The position numbers were made by a program, and so were the translations under genes. This document shows, piece after piece, positions 16,372 to 23,251 of a DNA stretch of 64,000 bases (position 1 is the first letter of the stretch; each line of letters opens with the position of its first letter). A model generated the notes under the pieces. It was not told the DNA's origin and searched no databases. It saw nothing but the letters and a program-made list of their open reading frames with translations. Origin of the DNA: DATBDN01 sp963715995 (GTDB lineage: Bacteria > Actinomycetota > Thermoleophilia > Solirubrobacterales > Thermoleophilaceae); NCBI GenBank assembly GCA_963715995.1, contig OY970283.1, positions 1,984,001 to 2,048,000 of the forward strand, in the 5' to 3' direction.

Positions 16372-18147
16372 TGGACCTCAAGGCCCGCATAGGACTGCTC
16401 GTCGAGGCCCAGGGCGCCCGCCGTGCCGCACGTGACATCGACGGCGTCGCCCGCCCCGTTCGCAGGCTGGGGCAGGAGTCCGAGACCGCCTGCCGGCGCA
16501 TGCGCACGGCGGAGGCCCAGGCGCTGTCGTTCCGCAAGGGCCTGATCGGTATGACCTCATTCGTGAGCGCCGGCGCCGTCGGCGTGTTCGGGCTCGGAGC
16601 GGTCCTGCACGGAGCCGCGGAGGAGTACCGCAAGGCCTACAAGGCGACGGCGGCAACGAACACCGCGATCGCCGCAACCGGCGGCGTCGCCGGCGTCAGC
16701 GCGGGCCACGTCGAGGACCTGGCCGACAGGCTGTCGCTCAAGGTCGGGGTCGACGACAACGCGATCCACTCCGCCGAAAACCTGCTCCTCACCTTCCGCA
16801 ACGTCCACAACGAGGTCGGCCGCGGCAACGACATCTTCGATCAGGCGACGAAGACCGCGCTCGACATGTCGGCGGCCTACGGCCAGGACCTGCGGAGCTC
16901 GGCGATTCAACTCGGCAAGGCGCTCGAGGACCCGGTCAAGGGCGCGCAGGCGCTGCGACGCGTCGGGGCGATTGACCAGCACGACATCGACACGGTCAAG
17001 GCGATGGCGCAGGCGCACCGCAGCCTCGGAGACCAGCAGCGCTACGTCCTCGACGCGATCAACAAGGCCGGCGTCCGTGGTCAGGCCGCCGCGCAGGCGG
17101 ACCCGATCGACCGGATGAACGTCGCCGTGAAGTTGCTCGAGAAATCGCTCGGGCGCGATCTGGCGCCCGCCGTCACGGTCGTTGCCGATGAGTTCGCGAC
17201 GTTCGTCACCGGGCTCGAGCAGGGCACGGGCGTGGGCGGCCAGGTCGCCGACACCGCGAAGGACATCTGGAATGTCGTCAAGGCACTCTCGCCCGCACTG
17301 ATCGGGCTGACGGCGGCGTTCGTCGCCTACAAGACGGTCCTGATCGCTACCGCGGCCTACGAGCGCCTGGTCGCCGCCGTCGAGTTCGTACAGACGTTCA
17401 TGGCCGCCGCAGCGGCCACGGACGTCATGACGGCCTCGATGGTCGCCCTCGACGTCTCGATGGACGCGAACCCGATTGGCCTCGTGATTGCCGCCCTGGT
17501 CGCGCTCGGCGTCGGCTTCTACGTCGCCTACAAGCGGGTCGCCTGGTTCCGCCACGGCGTGCAGTCGGTCTGGGGCTGGAATCCGGGGTCACTGGCCGCT
17601 CCTGACCGCGGTCCTGATCGGGCCGGTCGGCGCCGCCGCTCTCTACATCGTGGCGCACTGGAACCGCGTCGTCTCCTTCATCAAGGGCCTGCCTCACCGG
17701 ATCGACCATGCGGCTTCGGGCATGTGGGACGGGGTCAAGGACGAGTTCCGCTCCTCGATCGACTGGATCATCCGCGGCTGGAACGGCCTCCACTTCCGGA
17801 TGCCGTCGGTCAACACGCACATCCCCGGCGTCGGGCGCGTCGGCGGCTTCGACCTCGGGCTGCCGCAGATCCCGCTCCTGGCGGCCGGCGGGCTCGTGGA
17901 TGGGCGCGGGATGTGGATCTCCGGCGAGCGCGGCCCGGAGCTGAACGAGGCTGACGGCCGCGGCTCGGTGAAGGTGACGCCGCTCTCATCGCAGTCGAAG
18001 CTCGAGCTGCTCCCGACCATCGAGGGGCCGTCATCGGACTCGCGCGTGATCGAGCTGCATGTCCACTCGCACATCGGCACGCGCAAGGTCGGCGAAGACA
18101 TTAGGCGCATCGCGCTCCGCGACCTGCTCGGGAGCTCGGCGGCATGA
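16371..18147 (+). pseudogene. Phage tail tape measure protein, frameshifted
   Basis: The first frame runs 16371-17954 but turns into nonsense after about residue 403; the sense continues one frame over to 18147. Removing one A of the AA at 17580-17581 restores a 591-residue protein reading VWGWIRGHWPLLTAVLIGP, a motif typical of tape-measure proteins (WN-W-GHWPLL). Hydrophobic segments lie near residues 62-82 and 305-390, and the C-terminal part has AAGGLVDGRGMWISGERGPE, also common in this family. Tape-measure proteins set tail length and are ejected with the DNA. The lesion could be real inactivation or a sequencing error. Confidence 0.75.
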
Positions 18148-18458
18148 TCGACCCGGACGTGATCGGCGAGTGCGGCGACCAGCTCGTCGAGGCGCTGGTC
18201 GAGGCGGTCGCCGGCTACGGGCCGCAGGCCGACGTGACGGCGCTCGTGCTCGTCGCGCGCGTGCGCACCACCGAGCAGCGCGGGCAGACGCTCGTGCGGT
18301 CACACATCGCCCAACACGAGGATCTCGACGACGACACCCGGCACGCCTACCTGATCCGCGCACTCGAGACAGCGCTCGACGTCACCCGGCACAAGCCGCT
18401 CGCCCTCGTCGACCTCCCGTCGCTCGCCGTCGACCTGGCAGACAACGAGGACGCCTGA
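18144..18458 (+). CDS. Hypothetical 104-residue protein
   Basis: It starts with an ATGA overlap at the end of the tape-measure gene. The product is acidic and helical (MIDPDVIGECGDQLVEALVE; ETALDVTRHKPLALVDLP). Position suggests a tail or regulatory accessory protein, but there is no recognisable motif. Confidence 0.5.
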   Translation: MIDPDVIGECGDQLVEALVEAVAGYGPQADVTALVLVARVRTTEQRGQTLVRSHIAQHEDLDDDTRHAYLIRALETALDVTRHKPLALVDLPSLAVDLADNEDA

Positions 18459-18460
18459 GC

Positions 18461-18676
18461 TTGACCGCGGCGAAGCTGCAACCGCCGATCGACCCGATCG
18501 CCTACACGGCGCCGAAGGCGGCCGCGGCGCTCGACGTCGGCCTGACGTTCTTCCAGGAGCACGTCGCGCCCGAGCTGCGCGTCGTGCGCGTCAGCGGCAA
18601 GGTGCTCTACCCGGTCGACGAGCTGCGCCGCTGGGTGCGCGAGAGCGCCGCCCACACGCTGCGGCAGGCGGCCTAG
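18461..18676 (+). CDS. Excisionase/AlpA-like HTH protein
   Basis: Reading from TTG at 18461, two bases after the preceding stop, gives 71 residues. The core AYTAPKAAAALDVGLTFFQE followed by KVLYPVDELRRWVRESA is the small winged-helix (MerR-like, HTH_17) pattern of excisionases and AlpA-type regulators: a start helix, a recognition helix and a beta wing ending in the W of RRW. In an integrated element it would direct excision or control transcription. It converges on the two minus-strand genes next to it. Confidence 0.6.
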   Translation: MTAAKLQPPIDPIAYTAPKAAAALDVGLTFFQEHVAPELRVVRVSGKVLYPVDELRRWVRESAAHTLRQAA

Positions 18677-18825
18677 TCGATGTCATCGAGTGTCACGACG
18701 TCGTCGGCGCCGTGCTCGATCCCGATGATCTCCTCGGCCTTCTCGACGGAGCAGGCGAGCTCGCGTGCGAGCGCCTCGGCGAGTGCTCTACCCCGCAGTC
18801 CCTGCGCCTCGAGCTCCGCGATCAC
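18673..18825 (-). CDS. Hypothetical 50-residue protein, second gene of minus-strand pair
   Basis: The GTG at 18825 is preceded by a strong GGAGG (bases 18835-18839 on the minus strand, spacing about 10). The product reads IAELEAQGLRGRALAEALAR near the start and ends ADDVVTLDDID: an acidic protein with a small HTH-like helical pair (ALAEALARELACSVEKAEEI). It starts four bases after the stop of the 76-residue gene, so the two form an operon. Its 3' end overlaps the end of the HTH gene on the other strand. Function unknown. Confidence 0.5.
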   Translation of the reverse strand: MIAELEAQGLRGRALAEALARELACSVEKAEEIIGIEHGADDVVTLDDID

Positions 18826-18829
18826 CGCG

Positions 18830-19060
18830 TCAATCCTCCGGCGGGCCCGGTGTGTCCCGCTTCACGTGCTCGCGCCAGCCCGCGTCGATCGAGTCGAGCA
18901 TCGTGTCGAGACTGTCGGCGAGTGCGTCGGCCGAGCCGGCGAAGAACACGCGACGTCCGTCGTCCTCTCGCGCTCCGCCGTGGCCGGCCAGGCGCGCGAG
19001 CTCGTCGAGGATCTCCTCGCCGCGGTCGTCCAGGGCCCGGAAGTAGATCAGCGCCGTCAT
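18830..19060 (-). CDS. Hypothetical 76-residue protein, first gene of minus-strand pair
   Basis: The ATG at 19060 gives MTALIYFRALDDRGEEILDE and ends VKRDTPGPPED. TACGAT lies seven bases before the ATG, which would place the transcription start at or next to the start codon, so the mRNA may be leaderless. With its 50-residue partner it is the only minus-strand gene pair in the element, the position where lysogeny or immunity genes are often found. No family recognised. Confidence 0.5.
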   Translation of the reverse strand: MTALIYFRALDDRGEEILDELARLAGHGGAREDDGRRVFFAGSADALADSLDTMLDSIDAGWREHVKRDTPGPPED

Positions 19061-19102
19061 GACGCGATCGTAAGGCAGCCGGCGGTTGCCGCTGTAGGGG
19101 CC

Positions 19103-19131
19103 TTGACGCCGTCCGCCGCCGCCCGTACGGT
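19103..19131 (+). promoter_or_regulatory. Candidate promoter of the integrase operon
   Basis: TTGACG, exactly 17 bases, then TACGGT: a close match to the actinobacterial housekeeping promoter. A start near 19138 would leave a leader of about 127 bases before the gene at 19265. Confidence 0.6.
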
Positions 19132-19146
19132 GCCCGCAACGAAAGT

Positions 19147-19256
19147 GTCCCCGCACCGTGTGAAGAACGGCCGGGGACGTGACCGAGGGAGTGGACCCTC
19201 GATGCGGCGCACAGTAGCCGTGCCGCTCGTCGGACCCGCTGCCTCTCGACGAGAGG
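19147..19256 (+). promoter_or_regulatory. Structured leader of the integrase operon
   Basis: Three hairpins in a row: GTCCCCG/CGGGGAC (19147-19178) with an inner CCGT/ACGG stem, GAGGG/CCCTC (19185-19200), and CCTCT/AGAGG (19242-19256). The last takes up the AGAGG of the ribosome binding site for the gene at 19265, so folding would lower translation. Confidence 0.4.
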
Positions 19257-19264
19257 AGCAGTAG

Positions 19265-19717
19265 ATGTCCAAGCAGCAGATCATCGTCCCCGCCGAGCAC
19301 GTCGAGGCGTTCCGGATCGAGGTCGAGCGCGAGCTCGGCTACGCGGCCGACGCGCTCGCCTCGAGGGTCCGCGACGGCTTCGGGTCGATGGAGTACGCGC
19401 AGGAGCGCCTGCGCGCCGCCGAGCTGCTCTACGCGCAGGCGCACGAGCAGGACGCCCCGCTCGTGATCGACGTGAGCGAGGCGCTGTGCGGGACGCTGCC
19501 GTTCGTGATCGAGTATGAGGCCGACGAGTTGCGCAGCGACGTCCAGGCCGCAGCCTCGCCCGAGGCCCACGCTCAGATGCGCCGGCGCGTCGATGCGATC
19601 GCGTTCTGGATGGGCGTGATCGAGTCGCTCGGAGATCGGATGTACGACTACGGCCGGCGGTGCCGCGAGCGCCAGGGCGCCGAGGCTGTAGAGCTCAAGG
19701 GTGAGGTGGCGCGATGA
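19265..19717 (+). CDS. Hypothetical protein coupled to the integrase
   Basis: The ATG at 19265 follows GAGAGGAG. The 150-residue product is acidic and helical (VEAFRIEVERELGYAADALA; ERLRAAELLYAQAHEQDAPL) with no membrane segment or known motif. Its stop overlaps the integrase start (ATGA), so it is co-translated with the integrase and may help recombination or its control; that role is inferred from position only. Confidence 0.55.
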   Translation: MSKQQIIVPAEHVEAFRIEVERELGYAADALASRVRDGFGSMEYAQERLRAAELLYAQAHEQDAPLVIDVSEALCGTLPFVIEYEADELRSDVQAAASPEAHAQMRRRVDAIAFWMGVIESLGDRMYDYGRRCRERQGAEAVELKGEVAR

Positions 19718-21018
19718 CGGCCACGGGGGACCACCTGGTCGGGCCTCGTGCCGATCGAGGGCGAGGGGCTCTCGAGAAAACCCGTCACGTCGGCATCTAT
19801 CACCGCCACCGCGCCGGCTGCTCGCGAGCGAGTGGGTGCAGCTGCCCCTACCAGGCGACCGTCTGGAGCGCGCGTGAGAGCCGGAACATCCGCCGGCAGT
19901 TCCGGCTGCTCGCCGAGGCACGCACCTGGCAGCAGGATGCCGCGGGTGCGGTCAAGCGCGGGGTGCTGCGCGCCCCGACCGCGATCACGCTCGCCGAGGC
20001 CTGGACGGCCTGGCTCGAGGGTGCGCGTGCCGGGCTCGTCCGCAACCGCAAGCACGAGCCCTACAAGCCGGCCGTGCTGCGCACCTACGAGCGCGCGGTG
20101 CGGCTGCGGGTGCTGCCCGAGCTCGGCTCGCGGCGGCTCGGCTCGGTGACCGACGACGACCTGCAGCAGCTCGTCCAGAGCCTGACGCGCAACGGTGCCA
20201 GCGGGTCGACGGTGCGCAACACCGTAATCCCGCTGCAGGCGCTCTATCGCCACCACCGCAAGGCCGTTCCGCTCAACCCGACCGCAGGCCTCGACCTGCC
20301 GCTCTCCGACGGCGTGCGCGACCGCGTCGCCGACAAAGCGGAGGCGGCCGCGCTTCTCGAGGCGCTGCCGCTCGGCGATCGCGCGCTGTGGGCCACGGCG
20401 ATGTACGCGGGCCTGCGCCGTGGCGAGCTGCGCGCGCTCCGCTGGGGCGACGTCGACCTGGCGGGCGGTGTGATCGGTGTGGCACGCGCCTGGGACGACG
20501 TCGAGGGCGAGATCGAGGTCAAGAGCCGCGCCGGCCGCCGCAAGGTCCCGATCGCGGCGATCCTGCGCGACCAGCTCGTGGAGCACCGGATGCGCGCGGG
20601 CGACGTCGAGCCCGCGGCGTTCGTCTTCGCCGGCGACTACGGGACGACGTTCATCCCAGACCGCGTCCGCCGGCGGGCGCTCAAGGCGTGGAAGGCCGCC
20701 GGCCTCGAGCCGATCGGCCTGCACGAATGTCGGCACTCGTTCGCGTCGCTGATGATCGCCGCCGGCGTCAACGCAAAAGCCCTCTCGACCTACATGGGCC
20801 ACGCATCGGTGGCGATCACCTTCGACCGCTACGGCCACCTGATGCCCGGCAACGAGCTCGCCGCGGCAGGCCTGCTCGACGCCTACCTGGGCGCCGCCGA
20901 GAGCGCTCGCGCGGCCGGCTCCGGTGGAGGTCCGGTGGAGGTCGTACCTCCACATGACGGGTCGATACGGGTTGAGGCGGGGTCAGGAACCCGCTCAGGG
21001 AGCGGAATCAGGGTTTGA
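19714..21018 (+). CDS. int: Tyrosine site-specific integrase
   Basis: A 434-residue phage-type tyrosine recombinase. The catalytic set is complete: Arg235 (AGLRRGEL), a Lys in the beta hairpin (EIEVKSRAGRRK), His337 and Arg340 (LHECRHSFAS), His363 (YMGHAS) and Tyr373 (FDRYGHLMP). The core-binding domain spans about residues 90-185. The N-terminus has a His/Cys cluster (YHRHRAGCSRASGCSC) that may bind zinc and arm-site DNA. It lies at the right end beside attR, the usual place for an integrase, and is coupled to the gene before it. Confidence 0.93.
   Translation: MTATGDHLVGPRADRGRGALEKTRHVGIYHRHRAGCSRASGCSCPYQATVWSARESRNIRRQFRLLAEARTWQQDAAGAVKRGVLRAPTAITLAEAWTAWLEGARAGLVRNRKHEPYKPAVLRTYERAVRLRVLPELGSRRLGSVTDDDLQQLVQSLTRNGASGSTVRNTVIPLQALYRHHRKAVPLNPTAGLDLPLSDGVRDRVADKAEAAALLEALPLGDRALWATAMYAGLRRGELRALRWGDVDLAGGVIGVARAWDDVEGEIEVKSRAGRRKVPIAAILRDQLVEHRMRAGDVEPAAFVFAGDYGTTFIPDRVRRRALKAWKAAGLEPIGLHECRHSFASLMIAAGVNAKALSTYMGHASVAITFDRYGHLMPGNELAAAGLLDAYLGAAESARAAGSGGGPVEVVPPHDGSIRVEAGSGTRSGSGIRV
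20920..20955 (+). promoter_or_regulatory. int: Candidate integrase arm sites, right end
   Basis: Two adjoining copies of TCCGGTGGAGG (20920-20930 and 20931-20941) are followed by an inverted ATGTGGAGGT (20946-20955). The same motifs occur at the left end. They lie within the 3' end of the integrase reading frame, where the protein tail is low-complexity (GSGGGPVEVV). Confidence 0.5.
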
Positions 21019-21035
21019 TGACACTCCCTGACTGC

Positions 21036-21050
21036 GTTTGCAAGACTCGC
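21036..21050 (+). repeat. Right attachment site core (attR)
   Basis: This is the exact second copy of the 15-bp core, 17 bases after the integrase stop and three bases before the ATG of the next host gene. The flanking bases differ from attL on both sides, so the repeat is exactly 15 bp. Confidence 0.85.
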
Positions 21051-21053
21051 TCG

Positions 21054-21347
21054 ATGGACGACCTGCGCATACCCGGTGACCCGCACGGCATCAACGAGGC
21101 CCACGACGTGCTGGCCGCCGACGAGTTCGCCATGCCGGCGCGCGGCGACTTCGGCCTGCACCTGCCCGGCGACCCGCATGGGATCAGCGAGGCGCACGAC
21201 GTCCTGGCTGCGGACGAGTTCGCGATGCCGTCAGGGCCGGACCGGCTGGTTCAAACGCTGAAGGGCGGCGGGACCACGAACCTCGTCGGGTTCGCCGTCG
21301 CCGCCGCCCTCGCAGCAGTGGTCGTTGCCGCCTTGCGGCGGCGATGA
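21054..21347 (+). CDS. Small membrane protein with duplicated 23-residue motif
   Basis: A 97-residue protein from the ATG at 21054. Residues 6-28 and 37-59 are near-identical copies containing PGDPHGI, EAHDVLAADEFAMP, and differ at one position. A C-terminal helix (about 74-93, NLVGFAVAAALAAVVVAAL) ends RRR, giving an exposed repeat domain on a tail anchor. The attR core ends three bases before the ATG, so the upstream region now comes from the element; an in-frame start at 21015 inside the element could extend the protein by 13 residues. Function unknown. Confidence 0.6.
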   Translation: MDDLRIPGDPHGINEAHDVLAADEFAMPARGDFGLHLPGDPHGISEAHDVLAADEFAMPSGPDRLVQTLKGGGTTNLVGFAVAAALAAVVVAALRRR

Positions 21348-21357
21348 TTCAGCTCGG

Positions 21358-21501
21358 TTAGTAGGCCGCCCCGCGGCCGCGCCAGCCCGATACGAACATC
21401 CAGATGGCGAGAATTCCGAGCACGAAAATGATTGGGTGAATGATCGCTCCGCCGGCAATGGCAATTGCCAGAAGGATGATCCCCAGTATCAGCATCAGCA
21501 T
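21358..21501 (-). CDS. Hypothetical 47-residue membrane protein
   Basis: The ATG at 21501 follows AAGGAG (spacing about 8). The product is almost entirely hydrophobic: MLMLILGIILLAIAIAGG, then HPIIFVLGILAIWMFVSGW, then a short basic tail. Two membrane helices are likely. The frame continues upstream to 21561, but without a ribosome binding site. Function unknown. Confidence 0.6.
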   Translation of the reverse strand: MLMLILGIILLAIAIAGGAIIHPIIFVLGILAIWMFVSGWRGRGAAY

Positions 21502-21557
21502 CTCTACGACTCCTTTCGTCTGTCGATGCTCACCTGATACCCAATTCGCGTCAGATA

Positions 21558-22490
21558 TCACCCGTCGTCAAACGGCTGAATCGGCATTCCGTGGTTTAGC
21601 TCGCGCATGCCCAGCTCGTACGCCGCGCCGTTACTGGTGTGGAGCTTTTGTGACGGTCCGTCAGCACGATGCAAGGCGACTGTCAGCTCGCTGATCGAGC
21701 AGTTGACCGTGTTGTGCTTCGAGCCGTCCGGGTCCGCGTAGACCCAGCCGACGAAACGCTCACGCGGCGCTCCCACCTCGCCCGCGAGCGTCAGCCCGGC
21801 GCCCGGAAGCGTGAACGTGCAGTGGTCCGGGCGCTCGTCGATGCGCGTGCCGCGGGCGCGCTCGATCCCGCCGATTGGATGTCGCTCGCCGTCGAGTGAG
21901 AGCACGCCGTTCGCAATCCACGGCGTTGTCCATGGGCCGAGCTTGATGCGCCCGATCGCGACGTCGAGCCACGTGTCGTCGCCATGGTCGTCGAAGTTCG
22001 ACCCGTTCAGCCAGATCCAGCGCTCGGCATGCTCGGAGCCCCAGTTGTGGCCGACCATCCCGGGCCAGTGGTCGAGCTCGATCTCTTGGCCGCCGAACGC
22101 CGCGGTTCCGCTGAAGCGCGCCGCCGGGAATGGGCTCGTGAGCTTCGTCTTCGGGATCGGCGCCTTGTACATCCACGCGCGCGGGAGGTGGCGCAGCTCG
22201 GCCTCCGAGTGCTCGAAGGTGAGGTTCCACTCTGCCTCGAGTGCATGCCCGCGCACCTGGCCGTCGGTGAACTTCGAGTCGCCGATGCGGATGAAGTCGC
22301 CGTCGCCGCGCGAGAGCGCCTCGGGCTCGAGCGTGACCTTCGCCGCCTGCGGCGGCCCGGCGCCGAACAGCGTGAACCAGAGCGACCCGCGCTCGGGCTC
22401 GCCGGGCTTCTGGTGCGTCGTGTAGCGGATCCAGATGCCGAGCGGCTCGGTCGGGTGCGACGCCTTGAGGTACCAGCTCTCGTAGCCCAT
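21558..22490 (-). CDS. CrtC/AttH/tocopherol-cyclase-like lipocalin-fold protein
   Basis: About 310 residues of mostly beta structure. The phrase MVGHNWGSEHAERWIWLNGS resembles the NWG...W-W motif of the lipocalin-fold group including hydroxyneurosporene synthase (CrtC), AttH and tocopherol cyclase. The N-terminus reads MGYESWYLKASHPTEPLGIW. The start could be 22490 or 22505; the second would overlap the divergent SDR start. Such proteins handle hydrophobic ligands or hydrate isoprenoid chains; the substrate is unknown. Confidence 0.5.
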   Translation of the reverse strand: MGYESWYLKASHPTEPLGIWIRYTTHQKPGEPERGSLWFTLFGAGPPQAAKVTLEPEALSRGDGDFIRIGDSKFTDGQVRGHALEAEWNLTFEHSEAELRHLPRAWMYKAPIPKTKLTSPFPAARFSGTAAFGGQEIELDHWPGMVGHNWGSEHAERWIWLNGSNFDDHGDDTWLDVAIGRIKLGPWTTPWIANGVLSLDGERHPIGGIERARGTRIDERPDHCTFTLPGAGLTLAGEVGAPRERFVGWVYADPDGSKHNTVNCSISELTVALHRADGPSQKLHTSNGAAYELGMRELNHGMPIQPFDDG

Positions 22491-22503
22491 GTAGAACACG
22501 AGC

Positions 22504-23205
22504 ATGACTGACGAGCGAGTACTTCTGATCACCGGGGCCTCCACGGGCATCGGCGCGGCCACCGCGCGCGCCGCTGCGAGCGAGGGCTGGCGCGTCGTGC
22601 TGGCCGCCCGCTCTGAGGACAAGCTGCATGCGCTGGCGGACGAGGTCGGCAGCGAGCAGTCGCTGGTGGTGCCCTGCGACGTGACCGACTGGGACGACCA
22701 GCAGCACCTGGTCGCGGCGGCCCTCGATCGCTTCGGCCGCATCGACGCGGCGTTCGCGAACGCCGGCTTCGGAGCCAAGCGCGGGTTCCTCGAGGAGGAC
22801 CCCGAGTCGTGGCGCTCGATGGTGCTCACCAACGTGCTCGGGCCCGCGCTTACCATCCGCGCCGTCCTCCCCCACTTCCTCGAGCACGACCGCGGACACG
22901 TCCTGATCACGAGCTCGGTGGCCGGGCGCCGCGCGCTGCCGGGATCCCTGTACTCCGCGACGAAGCACGCCGCCACCGCCATGGGCGAGGCGCTGCGCGC
23001 GGAGCTGCGCCAGATACACGAGAACTTCACCATTCGCGTGACGCTGATCGAGCCGGGCATGACCGACACGCCCTTCTTCGACAACCGGCCAAGGGCTGCG
23101 CTCGAGTCCGAGGACATCGCCGCGGCCGTCGTCTATGCGCTCAGCCAGCCTGCTCGCGTGGACGTGAACGAGATCCTGATCCGGCCGGTCGCGCAGCCCG
23201 GCTGA
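22504..23205 (+). CDS. SDR family NAD(P)-dependent oxidoreductase
   Basis: A 233-residue classical short-chain dehydrogenase. The cofactor motif is TGASTGIG (residues 10-17), the structural motif NAG follows (AFANAGFG), and the catalytic serine, tyrosine and lysine are in LITSSVAGRR and YSATKH. It starts 13 bases from the alternative start of the divergent lipocalin-like gene, so both may act in the same lipid or isoprenoid pathway. Substrate unknown. Confidence 0.9.
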   Translation: MTDERVLLITGASTGIGAATARAAASEGWRVVLAARSEDKLHALADEVGSEQSLVVPCDVTDWDDQQHLVAAALDRFGRIDAAFANAGFGAKRGFLEEDPESWRSMVLTNVLGPALTIRAVLPHFLEHDRGHVLITSSVAGRRALPGSLYSATKHAATAMGEALRAELRQIHENFTIRVTLIEPGMTDTPFFDNRPRAALESEDIAAAVVYALSQPARVDVNEILIRPVAQPG

Positions 23206-23251
23206 AAGCGAACACACGTGCCGTCCGGGGCCAGGCGTACAACGCCCATCC

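Larger units (their letters stand above)
10865..21050 (+). mobile_element. Integrated element with phage genes (prophage remnant or phage satellite)
   Basis: The boundaries are a 15-bp direct repeat (10865-10879 and 21036-21050) lying just outside a tyrosine integrase gene at the right end. Inside are an excisionase-like HTH gene, a P27-like small terminase, a frameshifted tape-measure gene and about ten short unknown genes, nearly all on the plus strand with overlapping starts. Large terminase, portal, protease, capsid and lysis genes are absent. That fits either a deleted prophage or a satellite that borrows particles from a helper phage. Confidence 0.85.

Noticed and set aside
17570..17590. 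Programmed ribosomal frameshift in the tape-measure gene
   Set aside because: No slippery heptamer is present and known tail-gene slips occur upstream in the chaperone genes; a plain one-base insertion fits better.
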